A stretch of 64,000 nucleotides of DNA from Athripsodes cinereus (Eukaryota; Arthropoda; Insecta; Trichoptera; Leptoceridae). Shown here piece after piece: positions 1 to 11,382 of the stretch. Below the pieces are notes generated by a model. That model did not search any database, was not told the origin of the DNA, and saw nothing but the letters and a program-made list of their open reading frames with translations. Numbering within the stretch: the first letter of the stretch is position 1; each line of letters begins with the position of its first letter. The stretch covers positions 16,686,713 through 16,750,712 of the forward strand of contig OX388309.1 in assembly GCA_947579605.1 (NCBI GenBank). Direction: 5' to 3'. Position numbers and translations under genes: made by a program.

Positions 1-585
1 GGCTGGATTATCCATGTGGAATGATCTTCCTGAACAAGTGCGTAAGACACAGTCTCTTGCTCCGTTCAAGAGTCGGTTGAAAACACACTTGTTTGGCATA
101 TTGTATACTGACAAATCATACAGTTTATTGTTATTTATATGTTTAGTTATGTAATATGGTCATAAATATATGAGGTGATTAGAGGGAGAACGCCCAATTA
201 ACCATAGCCTTAGTTTTCAAAACAACAGTTTTTAGTTTTCAAACCTGGATGAATACGCAGCGAATGTCACTTGATACGAGTATAGAGGTGTTTGCAACAC
301 CTGCCGGAGCTTCTAGTATTGTAGACGCATACAGATGATTATTATATTCCTAAACCTAACTAAATGCTAATGTTATCTATTATTTTCAAAAACATATTTT
401 TATTTGATAAGGTTTTTTTTTTTATATTCGTTAACATAGCATCTTTTCCATAATGTTTATATCTATACTAATTTGTATAATACTGAAATATTTGTTGTTG
501 TTATATTTTATATTGTGCCAACCTTACTTTTAAAAGGCCAGTGGGCCGTTGATGTATCAATAAATAAATAAATAAATATTAATAT
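1..585 (+). mobile_element. 3' fragment of a CR1/Jockey-like LINE
   Basis: The first bases encode the typical end of a non-LTR reverse transcriptase: a W-N-D-L-P block, then F-K-S-R-L-K-T-H-L-F, then a stop. A 3' untranslated stretch follows, ending near 570-585 in a short AATA repeat, the usual tail of such elements. The 5' part lies outside the window. It is a dead fragment; the clade is inferred from the C-terminal motif only. Confidence 0.7.
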
Positions 586-1420
586 TAGAACATAACTCAC
601 CGATATGTATTTAAATATCAAAGGTTTCCAAGAAATATACTGAACAGTACTCCCAAAGATATTGCCATTCTATGTCCATTTTCTATGTAAACAAAAGAAA
701 TACCTGCGCTTAATCACCTGGATAATCCCCTAATTAAGATATGGTGTAGGTGTGTAAATTTGGCATTAATAACATTTTTACTTACCCCAATGAACAAAGA
801 GTTGTTATCTGCGAACCAGTGGTGTGCCTGCCATACATGCAAAAAAGCAACCCATGCCTAGGGAATAAATTTATAATTTACGAGAGAAAGTATCTAAAAA
901 AACGACGAAGTTTAAATTGATTTGAATCTTCCGCTAAACGTTAGCTAATCTATTGCAAACTTCAGGTCAATTGCTAACATAGTGACCTCTAAATGTACCT
1001 AAAAATGGTATAAAGTAAATTAACCGTGATTCAAATCTCGTGCTAAACGTTAGCAAACCTTTTGCAAACTTCACTTCAATGGTAACAATACATATAAATT
1101 TGTATGACTCCAGAAAATAGTTCTGTCCTATTTCCACCTCTTTGCATCATATGTAGCTTTTATGTTATCTGTCACACATAGGGAAAGTACATTAATACAC
1201 AACACAAATACTATTAACATACTTAATACAAGTGTTTAATACTAGTGTATATGCAAGTGTAGTGGTGCAATACATTTGAACGCCAGATGCAATGCATCTA
1301 GGGAAGGTTTGTATGTGTTAGTGCAAAAGACAATAATATCATATTTTATTATGTGTGTATTATTGGCTTCGGTCGAGTCATTTTTAATGAATTGAAGTTG
1401 TGTATTGCGTAAATTAATCC
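586..1420. other. AT-rich intergenic sequence, no gene seen
   Basis: Both strands carry frequent stops and I see no exon-like segment. A motif around 'gctaaacgttagc' occurs twice (about 930-960 and 1035-1065), suggesting an old local duplication. Nothing else recognisable. Confidence 0.5.
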
Positions 1421-1916
1421 AATTATTTATTATTATTATTATTTGGATGATTTGTAAAGTGCCGTTTTGTGAAAAAAAATCCACCTCAAGGGCGCTCTTT
1501 GCTAACTAAGGTTGTGCCTGGATTATTCCGTGAGATTTCTTGAATAGATAAGTCTTCAGTTGGTTCTTGAAACAAGATAAGTCCTGCGTTTCTCTGATCA
1601 TTTGTGGAAGCCTGTTCCAGACTACAGGTGCAGATATTGCAAAAGCACGCTCCACGTACACTGGTTTCGATACAGTACTGGTCACCTCCAATTTAGTTGT
1701 AATATCTTGACAAGACCTAAGTGTTGTCTGTCTATGACTTAACGCCTGTCTACCGCAGAGTTCCATGATATATTCTGGGGCCATAGCATGAAGTGCCTTA
1801 AATACTGTCAAACACACTTTAAATTCGACTCTCTCCGGACATCTGAGCCAGTGAAGAGATTGAAGGGTGGCAGATATGTGTGAAGAGCGATTCAGTTGAT
1901 AAATGAAGCGTGCAGC
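1421..1916 (-). mobile_element. 5'-truncated CR1/Jockey-like LINE, interrupted by a DNA transposon
   Basis: Read on the minus strand this is the C-terminal part of the same LINE that is nearly full length at 20.6-24.0 kb: the roughly 100-residue segment ending in F-K-N-Q-L-K-T-Y-L-F is nearly identical. It ends in a TAA-rich tail at about 1421-1442. The LINE resumes at 4846-4868 after the inserted transposon (1917-4845) and then stops, so this copy was 5'-truncated before it was split. Close similarity to the longer copy points to fairly recent retrotransposition. Confidence 0.85.
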
Positions 1917-2178
1917 CTAGGGTGCTTCTTATTTGGCCGAAAAAAATTTTTTTTTGAATTTTTTAAGGGACACCCCATTTTTTTGTTCTATGCTATAAAT
2001 AAGCGCTGCCGATTTTTTTTCAGAATTTTTCAACAAAAATTAGGGGTCGCTACCACGAGAAAAAAATTTAATAAGTATAAATAAAAAACAAATTAATTTC
2101 AATCAATTTTTTATGTATTTTTTTTTATAATCAAATACTACAGCCATTTCAAGATTAACAAAATATAGAAAACATAAA

Positions 2179-3792
2179 TTAAAACAATAAAAGTGATGAT
2201 TTTTTCGTGTTAGGACACTTTTTCCGATATTCTTTTACTATCAATAACAGGTACTGTTTCTGATTTTCATCGGTGGTATGTAATTTGTTGTACTCTTCCA
2301 TAAGTGCAACTCCTCTTTCTGCAATGTCATTAACAACTTGCATGCCGTATACTATAGCCTTATTGGCTCGGTAAATGTTATCCTTACTCCATGTTTCCAC
2401 GTCAGTCTTCAAAAATTCAGATGACATTCCAGTTAACTCGAAAAATCGGTATGTATTGCTTGTCACGAAATCTTCAAGGTTTTTGTTGATAATCAAATCG
2501 CTTTCTAAGGTTTTTCGTTTAGGACAATCCTCTAATCCTTCATTGCTTAACGCTTTTACCATTTTCTTTTTAGTTTGTAATGTCACTTCGTCGTCGAAAA
2601 AGGCTAAGCCCACAAGTTCTTCTGATAAGTACCACAACTGACCCATTAATTTTTTCAAGCTCGCTTTTGATATTTGTTCATCGATTTCCTCGTACAGTTT
2701 GAGATCTTTTAAAAGCTGCAAATCATTTCGCGGCGCAGACGGTCCAGAAGGTGCTACAAACCAATATTTAACATAGACGCGAACTGTGAATACGCAAATA
2801 TCGAATATTCCCTTTTGTTCTCTTTTGGACATCTGGAATTGATCTCTGAATAAGAATATTTTCAAAGAATAAATTGCTTTGGCCATCCACCGAGCCCGGT
2901 GTAAGCCTGCGGGAGCTTTAAATGATGTAGGCTTCTCTAACCTTCCTCCCAAAAATAAAATGACAAGCTGTAAAAGTTCTTTGTAGTCGTCTCTAGGTTG
3001 ATACACCGTCAGTTGTTCTTTGGCAAAAGTAATTATCTTATTTGAAATACTTTTGAAATCTTTAGATAACGATTTATCAGTGAAAACTGATTTGTATTCG
3101 TCTTGATTTATATTCATCCAAATGCTTCTAAATCGCTTAAAAATCAAAATATCAGGTCCACTGGAAGGGCTCAATGCTAAGAGCACGACTGCTTCGAGAA
3201 CTATTTCAAGTATATGATGACGACAAGCAAGCCAGAGTAGATCTTTTTCAATTTTTTGCTCCAACAGAACGCAAGCCCCATTTCTGTGACCTGTGTTGGA
3301 CGCCGTTGTATCAAAACACATGCACTTAATCTTTTCAATCAAATCCCAAGATAATATTGTTTCGAAAACAGCTGCTGCAGTTGCTTCTCCTGTTCCTCGG
3401 CTTAATTTCGGCACGGCAAGAAGTTGATTAACGCTCTGACCCGAAACTAAAATAGGCAATCTGTCTACAACTTCATGACCAGAAATGTCTTCAATCATTT
3501 TCCCATCCCAGTGAACGGTGAGGGGAACTTCCGGCCTAAATTCCGTCTTCAAACATTGCGCTATTTTCTTTCTATGGTGAATTCGTTGGCGACGAATAGA
3601 CGATGAGTTTATGCTGTATTTGGATGGGTCACAGCCGGCACTTTTAAGCGCAGATGTTAAAACAACAGCTGCTTTCCTATCACTCAACTTAGCGACGTCA
3701 AGACTAACAGCTAATCGGTCGTCTATAATTTTTTTTCTGGCGCGTTTTAATGGTGGAGATACACGAGAAGAAGGTCCCGGTTGTGGCGACAT
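2179..3792 (-). CDS. Transposon ORF B, putative RNase-H-fold transposase (537 aa)
   Basis: An intact 537-residue frame starting with ATG at 3792. It begins with a Pro/Ser and basic segment (KRARKK). It then has a hydrophobic strand ending in H-W-D-G-K (candidate first catalytic Asp), a second acidic strand C-F-D-T-T-A-S-N-T-G (candidate second Asp) and, shortly after, a C-R-H-H pattern. A C-x-x-H signature between the second Asp and the final acidic residue is known in hAT and several related DDE transposases. I cannot pin down the third acidic residue. The D-T-T-A-S-N-T-G motif resembles a family of uncharacterised proteins common in arthropod and cnidarian genomes (recollection, not a search). 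The lack of stops over 1.6 kb suggests the copy is young. Confidence 0.6.
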   Translation of the reverse strand: MSPQPGPSSRVSPPLKRARKKIIDDRLAVSLDVAKLSDRKAAVVLTSALKSAGCDPSKYSINSSSIRRQRIHHRKKIAQCLKTEFRPEVPLTVHWDGKMIEDISGHEVVDRLPILVSGQSVNQLLAVPKLSRGTGEATAAAVFETILSWDLIEKIKCMCFDTTASNTGHRNGACVLLEQKIEKDLLWLACRHHILEIVLEAVVLLALSPSSGPDILIFKRFRSIWMNINQDEYKSVFTDKSLSKDFKSISNKIITFAKEQLTVYQPRDDYKELLQLVILFLGGRLEKPTSFKAPAGLHRARWMAKAIYSLKIFLFRDQFQMSKREQKGIFDICVFTVRVYVKYWFVAPSGPSAPRNDLQLLKDLKLYEEIDEQISKASLKKLMGQLWYLSEELVGLAFFDDEVTLQTKKKMVKALSNEGLEDCPKRKTLESDLIINKNLEDFVTSNTYRFFELTGMSSEFLKTDVETWSKDNIYRANKAIVYGMQVVNDIAERGVALMEEYNKLHTTDENQKQYLLLIVKEYRKKCPNTKKSSLLLF

Positions 3793-4420
3793 TGTACTTG
3801 CTACTGCCCATTAAAGACGAAGAAGAAGATTCAAGAATGCATTTTTCAGTTAAAATTTTCACACTTGCCTCCTCACGCATTTTTAAAATTTTTAGGCGCT
3901 CTTCCTTTTCTTGTGCTTCAGATATTTTTTTTGCGTATTTCTTATCTAAATTTCCGATTTTCCCTGATCTATTCTTTCTTTGCGCTAACAGAAAATTCTT
4001 GTCTTCTTCGATTTTAATGATTTCCAAAGCCCTAGCATGAGCTATGTCGAAAAGTTCTTCTATTTCAATTTGCCATCTTGTCTCTTTTAGTTGTAATGTT
4101 ACAGTCCGCTTTGCTGTATTTTCTTTGTTCTTTTTTAAATATTGCCAATGCTTGAAATATTTAAGTATTTTCTCCTTTACGTGTTGTTTCTTCGTAGTGG
4201 GTATGCTCGCTTTTTCCCATACAATCATAACATCTCTGGTAGTATAATCCGCTGAAACACTATTGTTTTGTTTTCCTTCTATTTTATAATAAAAAAATAA
4301 TTTCAAGACTTCTTTAATTGATGGAAGCTTCGTTTCTACTAGGACTGGAGATATCTGTCCAATTAACCACACGTCTGTTTTACTTCTAGTAAATGTTACA
4401 CGACTACTTGTAGATGCCAT
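3704..4420 (-). CDS. Transposon ORF A, N-terminal coiled-coil protein
   Basis: This is the first reading frame of the element at 1917-4845, on the minus strand. I take the ATG at 4420 (MASTSSRVTF...); the frame stays open further upstream but enters terminal sequence. The protein has an N-terminal globular stretch, then a strongly charged, probably helical region rich in K, E and R (near residues 120-200), then a poly-serine run. The frame overlaps the next one by 89 bp and is offset by one base. In an intact element the two may be one protein, so this could be the DNA-binding N-terminal half of the transposase. I recognise no named domain. Function is inferred from position only. Confidence 0.55.
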   Translation of the reverse strand: MASTSSRVTFTRSKTDVWLIGQISPVLVETKLPSIKEVLKLFFYYKIEGKQNNSVSADYTTRDVMIVWEKASIPTTKKQHVKEKILKYFKHWQYLKKNKENTAKRTVTLQLKETRWQIEIEELFDIAHARALEIIKIEEDKNFLLAQRKNRSGKIGNLDKKYAKKISEAQEKEERLKILKMREEASVKILTEKCILESSSSSLMGSSKYNVATTGTFFSCISTIKTRQKKNYRRPISC

Positions 4421-4984
4421 TATGGTATGTATAAAAATAACAAAAAAATACGCGAACTCTAAAAATCGTGCGTGCGGTCGACTTGCAAGTGTTTTTGACA
4501 CTGAATGTGAATTTCAGTGTTGATCCAGGGTTGATGTTACGGGTAGCGGGTGGTGAGGGAGGGCTGTTAGCCCCCCTTCTTCACTATATTATACGACAGC
4601 AGGTACGCAGAGATATAGTTTTCACTTTACCTTTGTGGTGATTTGAAGTATATGTATTTTTTATAAAATTATTATACCTACCTATACGAAATACCAAATT
4701 ATTAAATATTCAACATCCGGTAGCGACCCCTAAACCATGCTTAAAAAATCTGAAAAAAATTGTAAATTATTTTTTTATATAGGAGAACAAAATAACAGGG
4801 TGTCCCGTTAATATTTCGAAACTTCAATTTTAAGAAGCACCCTACTGCAGCCGCATTAAAAACGGACAATACCGGTTAAATGAAGCGTGTTTATTGAGAT
4901 ACCACATTCATGTTAATGCGATATGATATAAGAGTTCAATTTCTTATATTATCACTATCGCAAGAAACGTTTACCATCGTGTAG

Positions 4985-6188
4985 TACATTCTTGTAGATG
5001 GCTTCTGTCAAAATTTCAGCCGAATGGGACTCATAGTTTTGTTTTGACCGCATGTGGAAGCGGGCTGGTACACGGATTTTAGAAAAATGGAAAAAGAGCA
5101 ATATTGGTTGGTGATTCGATTCTGGTTTTTGGAAGTGAAATCAAAGAGCGCTTGGATGCTGTATACGGTGACTCTTCTTCTTCGATAACTATCGTCAAAA
5201 TATGGTTTACGAGTTTCAACGTGGTCGTACGTCAGTTTTTGACGAGCCACGCCCAGGTGCCCGAAAATGGCTACCACGGAGGATGACGTGACAAAAATCC
5301 ACGATATTGTATTGGCAGACCGCCAATTGAAAGTGCGTGAGATAGCTAAGATAATTGGCATCTCAAAAAACTACATGGGTTATATCATTCATGAAATTTT
5401 GGGCATGAGAAAGCTCTCGGCGCAATGGGTGCCGCGTTTTCTCACTCCAGACAACAAGCGCAACAGTGAGACCACTTCAGAGCAGTGTTTGACGCTGTGT
5501 AAGAGCAATCTGAAGGAGTTTCTGCGTCGTTTTGTGACTGTTGACAAAACATGGATCTACTGGTACCTACCAGTGACCAAGGAACAGTCGAAGTAGTGGA
5601 CTTTACCCGGCGAACGTACTCCGAAGATGGCGAAGACTGTATTATCGGCCGGAGAGGTGATGGCCACTGTTTTCTGGGATTCACAAGGTGTGATCTACAT
5701 CCACCACCTGGAAAATTATAAAACGATCACAGGGCTCTACTATGCCGAATAATTGGGCCGATTCGGCACCGAATCGCAGAAAAAAACGACCCCATTCGAC
5801 GAAAAAAAAATGCTCTTCCACCATGACAATGTACCGGCTCACACCATCGCCATTGCTACGGCCAAATTGTTCGAATTGGGTTACGAACTGCTGGTCCATC
5901 CACTGTATTCTCCAGATTTGGTCTCGTGCTACTTCTTTTTGTTTCCAAACTTGAAAAAGTCACTCACCGGGCAGAAATTTAAGTCAAATTAGGAGGTCAT
6001 CGCCGCCACGGAGACTTATTTTGCAGACCTCGAGAAAACGTATTTTTCAGACGGGTTAAAGAAGTTGGAACATCGCTGGGTCAAGTGCATCGAGCTAAAA
6101 GGAGACTATGTTGAAAAATAAATTGTCACTTTTCCAAAATTTTCATTTTTTCTTATGTAGGCTAAGTACTTATCGGACCGCCCTCGTA
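4985..6188 (+). pseudogene. Decayed mariner transposase
   Basis: From the ATG at 5087 the plus strand gives mariner-type transposase in pieces: an N-terminal helix-turn-helix region (near 5270-5420, VREIAKIIGISKNY), then V-T-V-D-K-T-W-I at about 5540 where families usually have V-T-x-D-E-T-W. Later come F-H-H-D-N-x-P-A-H-T (about 5820) and P-L-Y-S-P-D-L (about 5905), which should hold the other catalytic acidic residues. In-frame stops at about 5595, 5750 and 5990 plus frameshifts kill it. The 3' terminal repeat is visible at 6160-6188. The matching 5' repeat is missing, so the copy is also 5'-truncated. It directly abuts the older LINE piece. Confidence 0.85.
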
Positions 6189-6390
6189 TATCTTTGTATT
6201 GCACTATAAAAAAATATCATTCCCTGCTTTGTAATTTTTTTTAAAAATTTACTTGTTTCAAGATAGGTAAGGTATTAACAGGACTTCACAGCCAGAATTT
6301 AATTTGAAATCGTTCGACTATATGCAAAAAATTGCCTAAAAACAGGTGTTTACTCCAAATTTTAACTTTTAAACTACGTACGAACCAATA

Positions 6391-6644
6391 AACTACGAAG
6401 CATTAAAAAAATACTGTCTCTCTTTTTGCGGTAAGTGAAAAGGGAGATAAAGAAATGAAGTATATTTCACTCATTATCTATACACCACTTGGTCACTAAC
6501 ACACGTAAATATAGTTAATATTATGTCCGAAAAACTACGAACATTAAAAAATCACTGTCTCTCTTTTTGCGGTAAGTGAAAAAGGAGATAAAAAATGCGA
6601 CGTACGTGATGTATATTTCACTCATTATCTATGACACCAAATGA
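6391..6644. repeat. Two-copy tandem duplication
   Basis: Copies at about 6391-6492 and 6533-6644 share a block running from 'aactacga' through 'ctctctttttgcggtaag' to 'tatttcactcattatct', with small indels. No coding potential or terminal repeats are apparent. Confidence 0.65.
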
Positions 6645-6881
6645 CACAAAAATCATTGCGTACAAAGACATAATTTTTAACAAGATTGTGCACTCCATTG
6701 AAAAAACGGCATGTATAATGCAATTGATGCACCAGAGGTCAACAAGGCCCACCTGCGAGAGAGCATTCATGCCCCAAGAGTTATAAATAGGCCTACATAT
6801 ACCTATACATGAATATAGCAAACACGTAGGTAGGTAGACTATTATTATTTTTGCTGGATAGTGGTAGGTGTTTACTTAATT

Positions 6882-6945
6882 GGCGTTCCCTTCTCTCTGC
6901 TTACTCCACATGGGATGTGGCGTGAGGGTATAGATAGATTCATCA
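6882..6945 (+). mobile_element. Short LINE 3'-end remnant
   Basis: The stretch from 'ggcgttcccttctctctgc' to the 'ggcgtgagggtata' block is the complement of the tail seen in minus-strand LINE pieces at 49.85 and 52.03 kb. Only the terminal ~65 bases survive. Confidence 0.5.
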
Positions 6946-7524
6946 AATCATTGGTCATAAAAAAGCTTATTAGCTTTACATGTCTACCTTGTTGTATGTA
7001 CATATATGTGGGCGTATAAGTGGGTATATTTCCAATAAAGTACTCAAATACTTTTTTTTAATAATACTCAGTTTTATTCTGCAACAATTATATAATTTAT
7101 ATTATACACCTTAAAAAGTACACGTAAAGTAGGTATATTTGAGTTTATCCATAATTTGTTGCACCATTCTGCATTGAGTTGACCATAATTTATTCTTTCT
7201 TCTGGGACGTCAAATTAAGTGACAATGATGGCTGCCTTAAGAAACGGCGACTGTGGCACCAGTGCTGCAAAAGTATAAAAGAATATTTAATATGTTTTTC
7301 CCTTGTTTATTATTTTTGACTCCACCATTAAATTGCAAGCAACAAAAAGGCCGGGATTTGGAGAGAATGATTCATGCATCTTTAGTATCACAAAAAAAGA
7401 TTTGAGTCATCATAATCCAAGGATAAATTTACAATCTGTCCATATATTTGCAGAGTATTTTTTCATCATCGAAATAAAACAAAATTATAGCAATAAAGTG
7501 ATTTAATGTGTAATCGTGTCTTAT

Positions 7525-7640
7525 GGCCGGTTTCAATAACCTATCTATCCGTGACTATCGATTGAAATGTATGATTCAAAATATAGAACACAATAGATTT
7601 CAATCGACAGGAGCGGATAGATAGATTATTGAAACCGGCC
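7525..7640. mobile_element. 116-bp fold-back MITE
   Basis: The two ends are inverted repeats of about 44 bp (GGCCGGTTTCAATAA... at 7525 and its complement ending at 7640) around a ~28-bp loop. It has no coding capacity. The target duplication is not clear. Confidence 0.75.
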
Positions 7641-10401
7641 AATAATGCACAGTCTTATTAAAGTACAATGTCTTTGTGCTAAAATTTCACGTGGAAATGG
7701 AATGTCAAAATATAAATATTATATGTTTCCATAGTAACCATACATGCAAAGTGGTTTCTGCAAATATGTAAATATATAATATGCATATTTAGAAAACTTC
7801 GAATACTCATAATAATCTAAAAATCAAATGCATGCTGAGCCATTTTCTCACTATTGATTCACAAACTAATTTTATATTATTACTTATTACATTTATGGAA
7901 TACTTAAATCATTCGCAAACTAGTGAATAGCATCATGAATAAATACATAAAATAAAATAATAATAATTGTACCAAAGCTTGTTTTAAAACATACATATGT
8001 ATCCGAGATTCAAACATGTTGCGTGTATTCATATATCAGCTTATTTGAAATAGTAACATGAAAATAAGATAATACGTGCTGATTTTACTATATACCTAAA
8101 TATCAGGATATCAGTTAAGAACTATGTACTTACATTTGCAAATGATAATTCAAGTCTTAGTAATTCTCCATCACCGTTTTAATGTCACTAATCATCTGAT
8201 AATCTGGAAAGTATAAAACATAAAGAATTTATTAATTTATTCTATCAGAAACATTGTTTGCTTACTCACGCGTATTAAAATATTTTATTTTTAATAATTA
8301 CTTTAGGAAAGGTTACGTTACAAAAAAAAATATGTCAAAAACAATATAATATAAATCAACCATTATAATATACTCACTCATTTTGATCATGTGAATAATA
8401 TGTAGCTAATTTATTTTTTCTTAACATTCGTAATGACTCTTTCGTCATTTTAAATAATGAAAAAATTAAAATAAAACTATAAATCAGTGTATTTAGTATA
8501 TTTCTGATTTAATACTAATACTCACAAAAATAACAAAATGTTGCTATGACAACAATATTGACATCGGTGAATGTCATTCTGAGGAGTTCATACACAAAGT
8601 TACCTACATCAACTCTAGAACATTGAAACTAAGAAAACAGCATACCTAAATAAATTTGGTGAATTCTTTGCAGAGTAGGTACCGGCAGCAATTTAGATCC
8701 CTGATACCGGATATATTTCTATGTATTTGTATTATTTTATCATAGTCTTTGTAAGGTATACGAACTGTAATTTAGTGTTAAGAGCATATTTTCTGTATTC
8801 ATCTTTTAATAATTGGATATTAGCTGGCACTTTGCGTTTATCATTAGAAAAGAAATATGTTGCAACTAATAAGCAAAAAGAGAAATAGGCGGATATGCTG
8901 AGGTCAATCTACAGTTTTATTAAGTACACAAACAAGTTCACCAACATTAAATTAAAAATAAAAAAATACTAATTTATTTGAATTAATTATATAAAACACT
9001 TATTTGTAGTGTTTAAACTGTGACTTTTTATTGATTAAACGTCACAGTGGATATAATATAAATAAGTGATTTATTTGTAAGTAATTCAACATGAATTTCC
9101 ACCGAGAACCGTCGGTTGAAAATATCAACTTCACTGATTTATTTTACTTCATTCATAGTTAAATATTTGTGAAAAATGGATCGGTGTGCCTTTACTTGTG
9201 AACTCCTCATCTATAGTACTGAACACTCATTCTCGTATTCGTCGATTCGCATTTTGACAGACATGGAAATAAATATTATTTAGGTATATTAAGTTATAAT
9301 GTTTTTTTTTTATGAAAAAAAAAACATTTATATAGGGATTACTTGATGACACATATAAAAATATGTTTCCTTGGTAAAAATCAAGTAATCTAGTGCTGTA
9401 ATTATGTAGTTTCAAGCAAAAAACCATCTCTTTTTTTTAATAATTTTAAATAAATAATCAGACGCAAATTCGACAGCGTGCCGACTCTTTGGCTCGGCTG
9501 GCCGAACTAAAACCGAATTTTGAGTTCTACGGAAATTTTTATAAAAACTTTCCCGCAAGCGGAAAATTTAAAATGAAAATTTCAAAATATAAATAACACA
9601 TCACGCTATTATAATCATATGATAAATTATTCAATTAAAATTGTTTTAAATATGTTTTCCTTATTCGAACTTGACGAACTAAAAATTATATTTTCTTATG
9701 TGCACGTCACAAATCCCATTTTTTTCGCATATTAAAAAAAATACGGCTAAATATTACCCAAATTTAAGAAAAATAGGTTTTTTCTAAAGCATCCTTGGAG
9801 CTAAATTTACTTCATCATTTATGTAACCTCTAAGATGATTGTCTTAAAATACCTCTGCTAGTCGTGATGAAATTTCGGAAGGTGTTTTTCAATCGATAAT
9901 TTCTACATGAATCTCTCGGTTATTTTTTTTATTATTATTAAAAATACATTAAAATATGTTCAAATTTTGATATTATCAAAAACAAACAGTAAAAATATCA
10001 TCTCGATCACGAAAATATTGCAATTAATTAATAATCAATGTTGAAAAATGGTTGCGTAAAATCATGTGACAATTTCGAGTTCCCTACCTATCAAGGGCTC
10101 TTAAGTACAATAATTAGCTCGATGTCAGGTTCCTTGCCTTAAGAAAATATTTAAATTATATTTAGAATTGCTTTATCACTTAAGTATTTTGAGTTATTTG
10201 TTGCTGAAAATGTTTAATGTTGTCGATTATATTTAATACATATATTTCATATTTGAGTTTTTGTTTCTTCACTAAGACTGGGGACTATCGCCCTTTATCG
10301 CTTTATTTTGGGAGTTCCGAGTTGGTATAGGGTAGCCTCCCCACTTAGAGTGATCCTGCGTCAATTGAGACACCTTTTCCATCCTTTAATATTTCGTTTG
10401 T
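7641..10401. other. AT-rich stretch without a recognisable gene
   Basis: About 2.8 kb dense in stop codons on both strands. A short open stretch after an ATG at 9178 (35 codons) has no supporting features. It could be part of a very long upstream intron of Oga, or intergenic; the sequence does not decide. Confidence 0.45.
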
Positions 10402-10622
10402 TCAAATCTTGGTGTCAATAAAACGGTATATTGTAAAAGAGGCTACTGTACACAAACAGCATGCCCAATACAAAAAGTCTAGTCCCGCCACTGCTGCAAA
10501 CCTAATGATTTCATTTATTGATAAAATGACTTTTTTGCCTCTTAAATCTTTTTCTACGGATTCCATTCCCGACGTTTTCTTAAGTACGAATCGCACTCTT
10601 CTTTCGGTGATTCCAAAGTACA
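10402..10622 (-). CDS. Candidate terminal exon of a small membrane protein (weak)
   Basis: On the minus strand a polypyrimidine tract and AG at 10624-10623 precede an open segment running to a TGA at 10402. Translated from the splice site it gives about 73 residues: a basic part (ERRVRFVLKKTSG), then two adjacent hydrophobic stretches (near IIRFAAVAGLDFLYWACCLC and TVASFTIYRF) that could form a membrane hairpin. From the internal ATG at 10566 it would be 54 aa. Codon use looks more protein-like than the surroundings, but I see no upstream exon and recognise no family. It could be a chance open frame or a fragment of a mobile element. Confidence 0.22.
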
Positions 10623-10757
10623 CTATAAAAAAAAATCTACACACGGCATAACTTATGTTATCTTATAAAACACTACATATAACTTTTCTTGTAATTCGAC
10701 TTGTCCTACTATTTGTTTGACATCTCTGCGACACACCGTAACAATTTCGATAAATAC

Positions 10758-11333
10758 TAGAGATGCAACGAATAGTATATTTGCCGAATACCGAATATTA
10801 TGCAAGATCATGTGCCGAATAACCGAATATTTGGTAAAACAATGGTGAGAGCATGCGGTACTCCCAACCGCGCGTCTTCATGTAGGTATATCATAGATAT
10901 AATATGTACTAGACTTGCAGCGCAATACATTTTTTCAAAATTTTGTGTTCTAACATTAATAATAACAATTAGAGATGCAACAAATAGTATATTTGCTGAA
11001 TACCGAATATTATGCAAGATCATGCACCGCATAACCAAATATACGGCGAATATTCTGCATAACAATGGTGAGAGCGTGAAGTACTCCCAACCGCGCATCT
11101 TCGTATAGGTACATCATAGACATACGCTCTAGACTTGCAGCGCGGTACATTTTTTTAAAAAATATTTGTTCCAACATAAATAACAACAAAAATAATTATG
11201 TTGTTTCACTCCATATCAAATTAAATTTATTAATTAGATATATGAGGATTAATAATTATGCATCTACAGATGACAATGAAATATCAACAATCTACAAGCT
11301 ATTAGCTCCTGCCGAATATTCGTTGCATCTCTA
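10758..11333. mobile_element. Non-autonomous hAT-type element with internal duplication
   Basis: The termini are inverted: TAGAGATGCAACGAATA at 10758 and its complement ending at 11333. The flanks are 8-bp direct repeats with one mismatch (ATAAATAC at 10750-10757, ATAAGTAC at 11334-11341), as expected for hAT. Inside, a segment of roughly 210 bp is present twice in tandem (from about 10758 and about 10972), each beginning with the terminal motif. No transposase frame. Confidence 0.8.
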
Positions 11334-11382
11334 ATAAGTACGTATGTTTTACAATTTTACATCTTAAATTTAGCAATGAGGT

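Larger units (their letters stand above)
1917..4845 (-). mobile_element. DNA transposon with ~130-bp terminal inverted repeats, nested in a LINE
   Basis: The ends are inverted repeats: 1917-2054 matches the reverse complement of 4719-4845, with outer termini TAGGGTGCTTCTTA and inner ends around AGGGGTCGCTACC. The flanks carry TGCAGC on both sides (1911-1916 and 4846-4851). The uninterrupted LINE at 23.57 kb has this motif once, so the target duplication is 6 bp, or 7 if the next C is counted. Inside are two minus-strand reading frames (4420-3704 and 3792-2179) that together fill the element. The RNase-H-like motifs of the second frame indicate a transposase. I cannot assign a superfamily with confidence. 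Confidence 0.8.

Noticed and set aside
2375..4247. Plus-strand open frames opposite the transposon
   Set aside because: Shadows of the two minus-strand transposon frames; hydrophobic Ser/Phe-rich composition is typical of antisense of Lys/Glu-rich genes.
7224..7280. Short ATG frame M-M-A-A-L-R-N-G as a 5' exon
   Set aside because: Only 17 codons before a stop, with no convincing donor site or partner exon.
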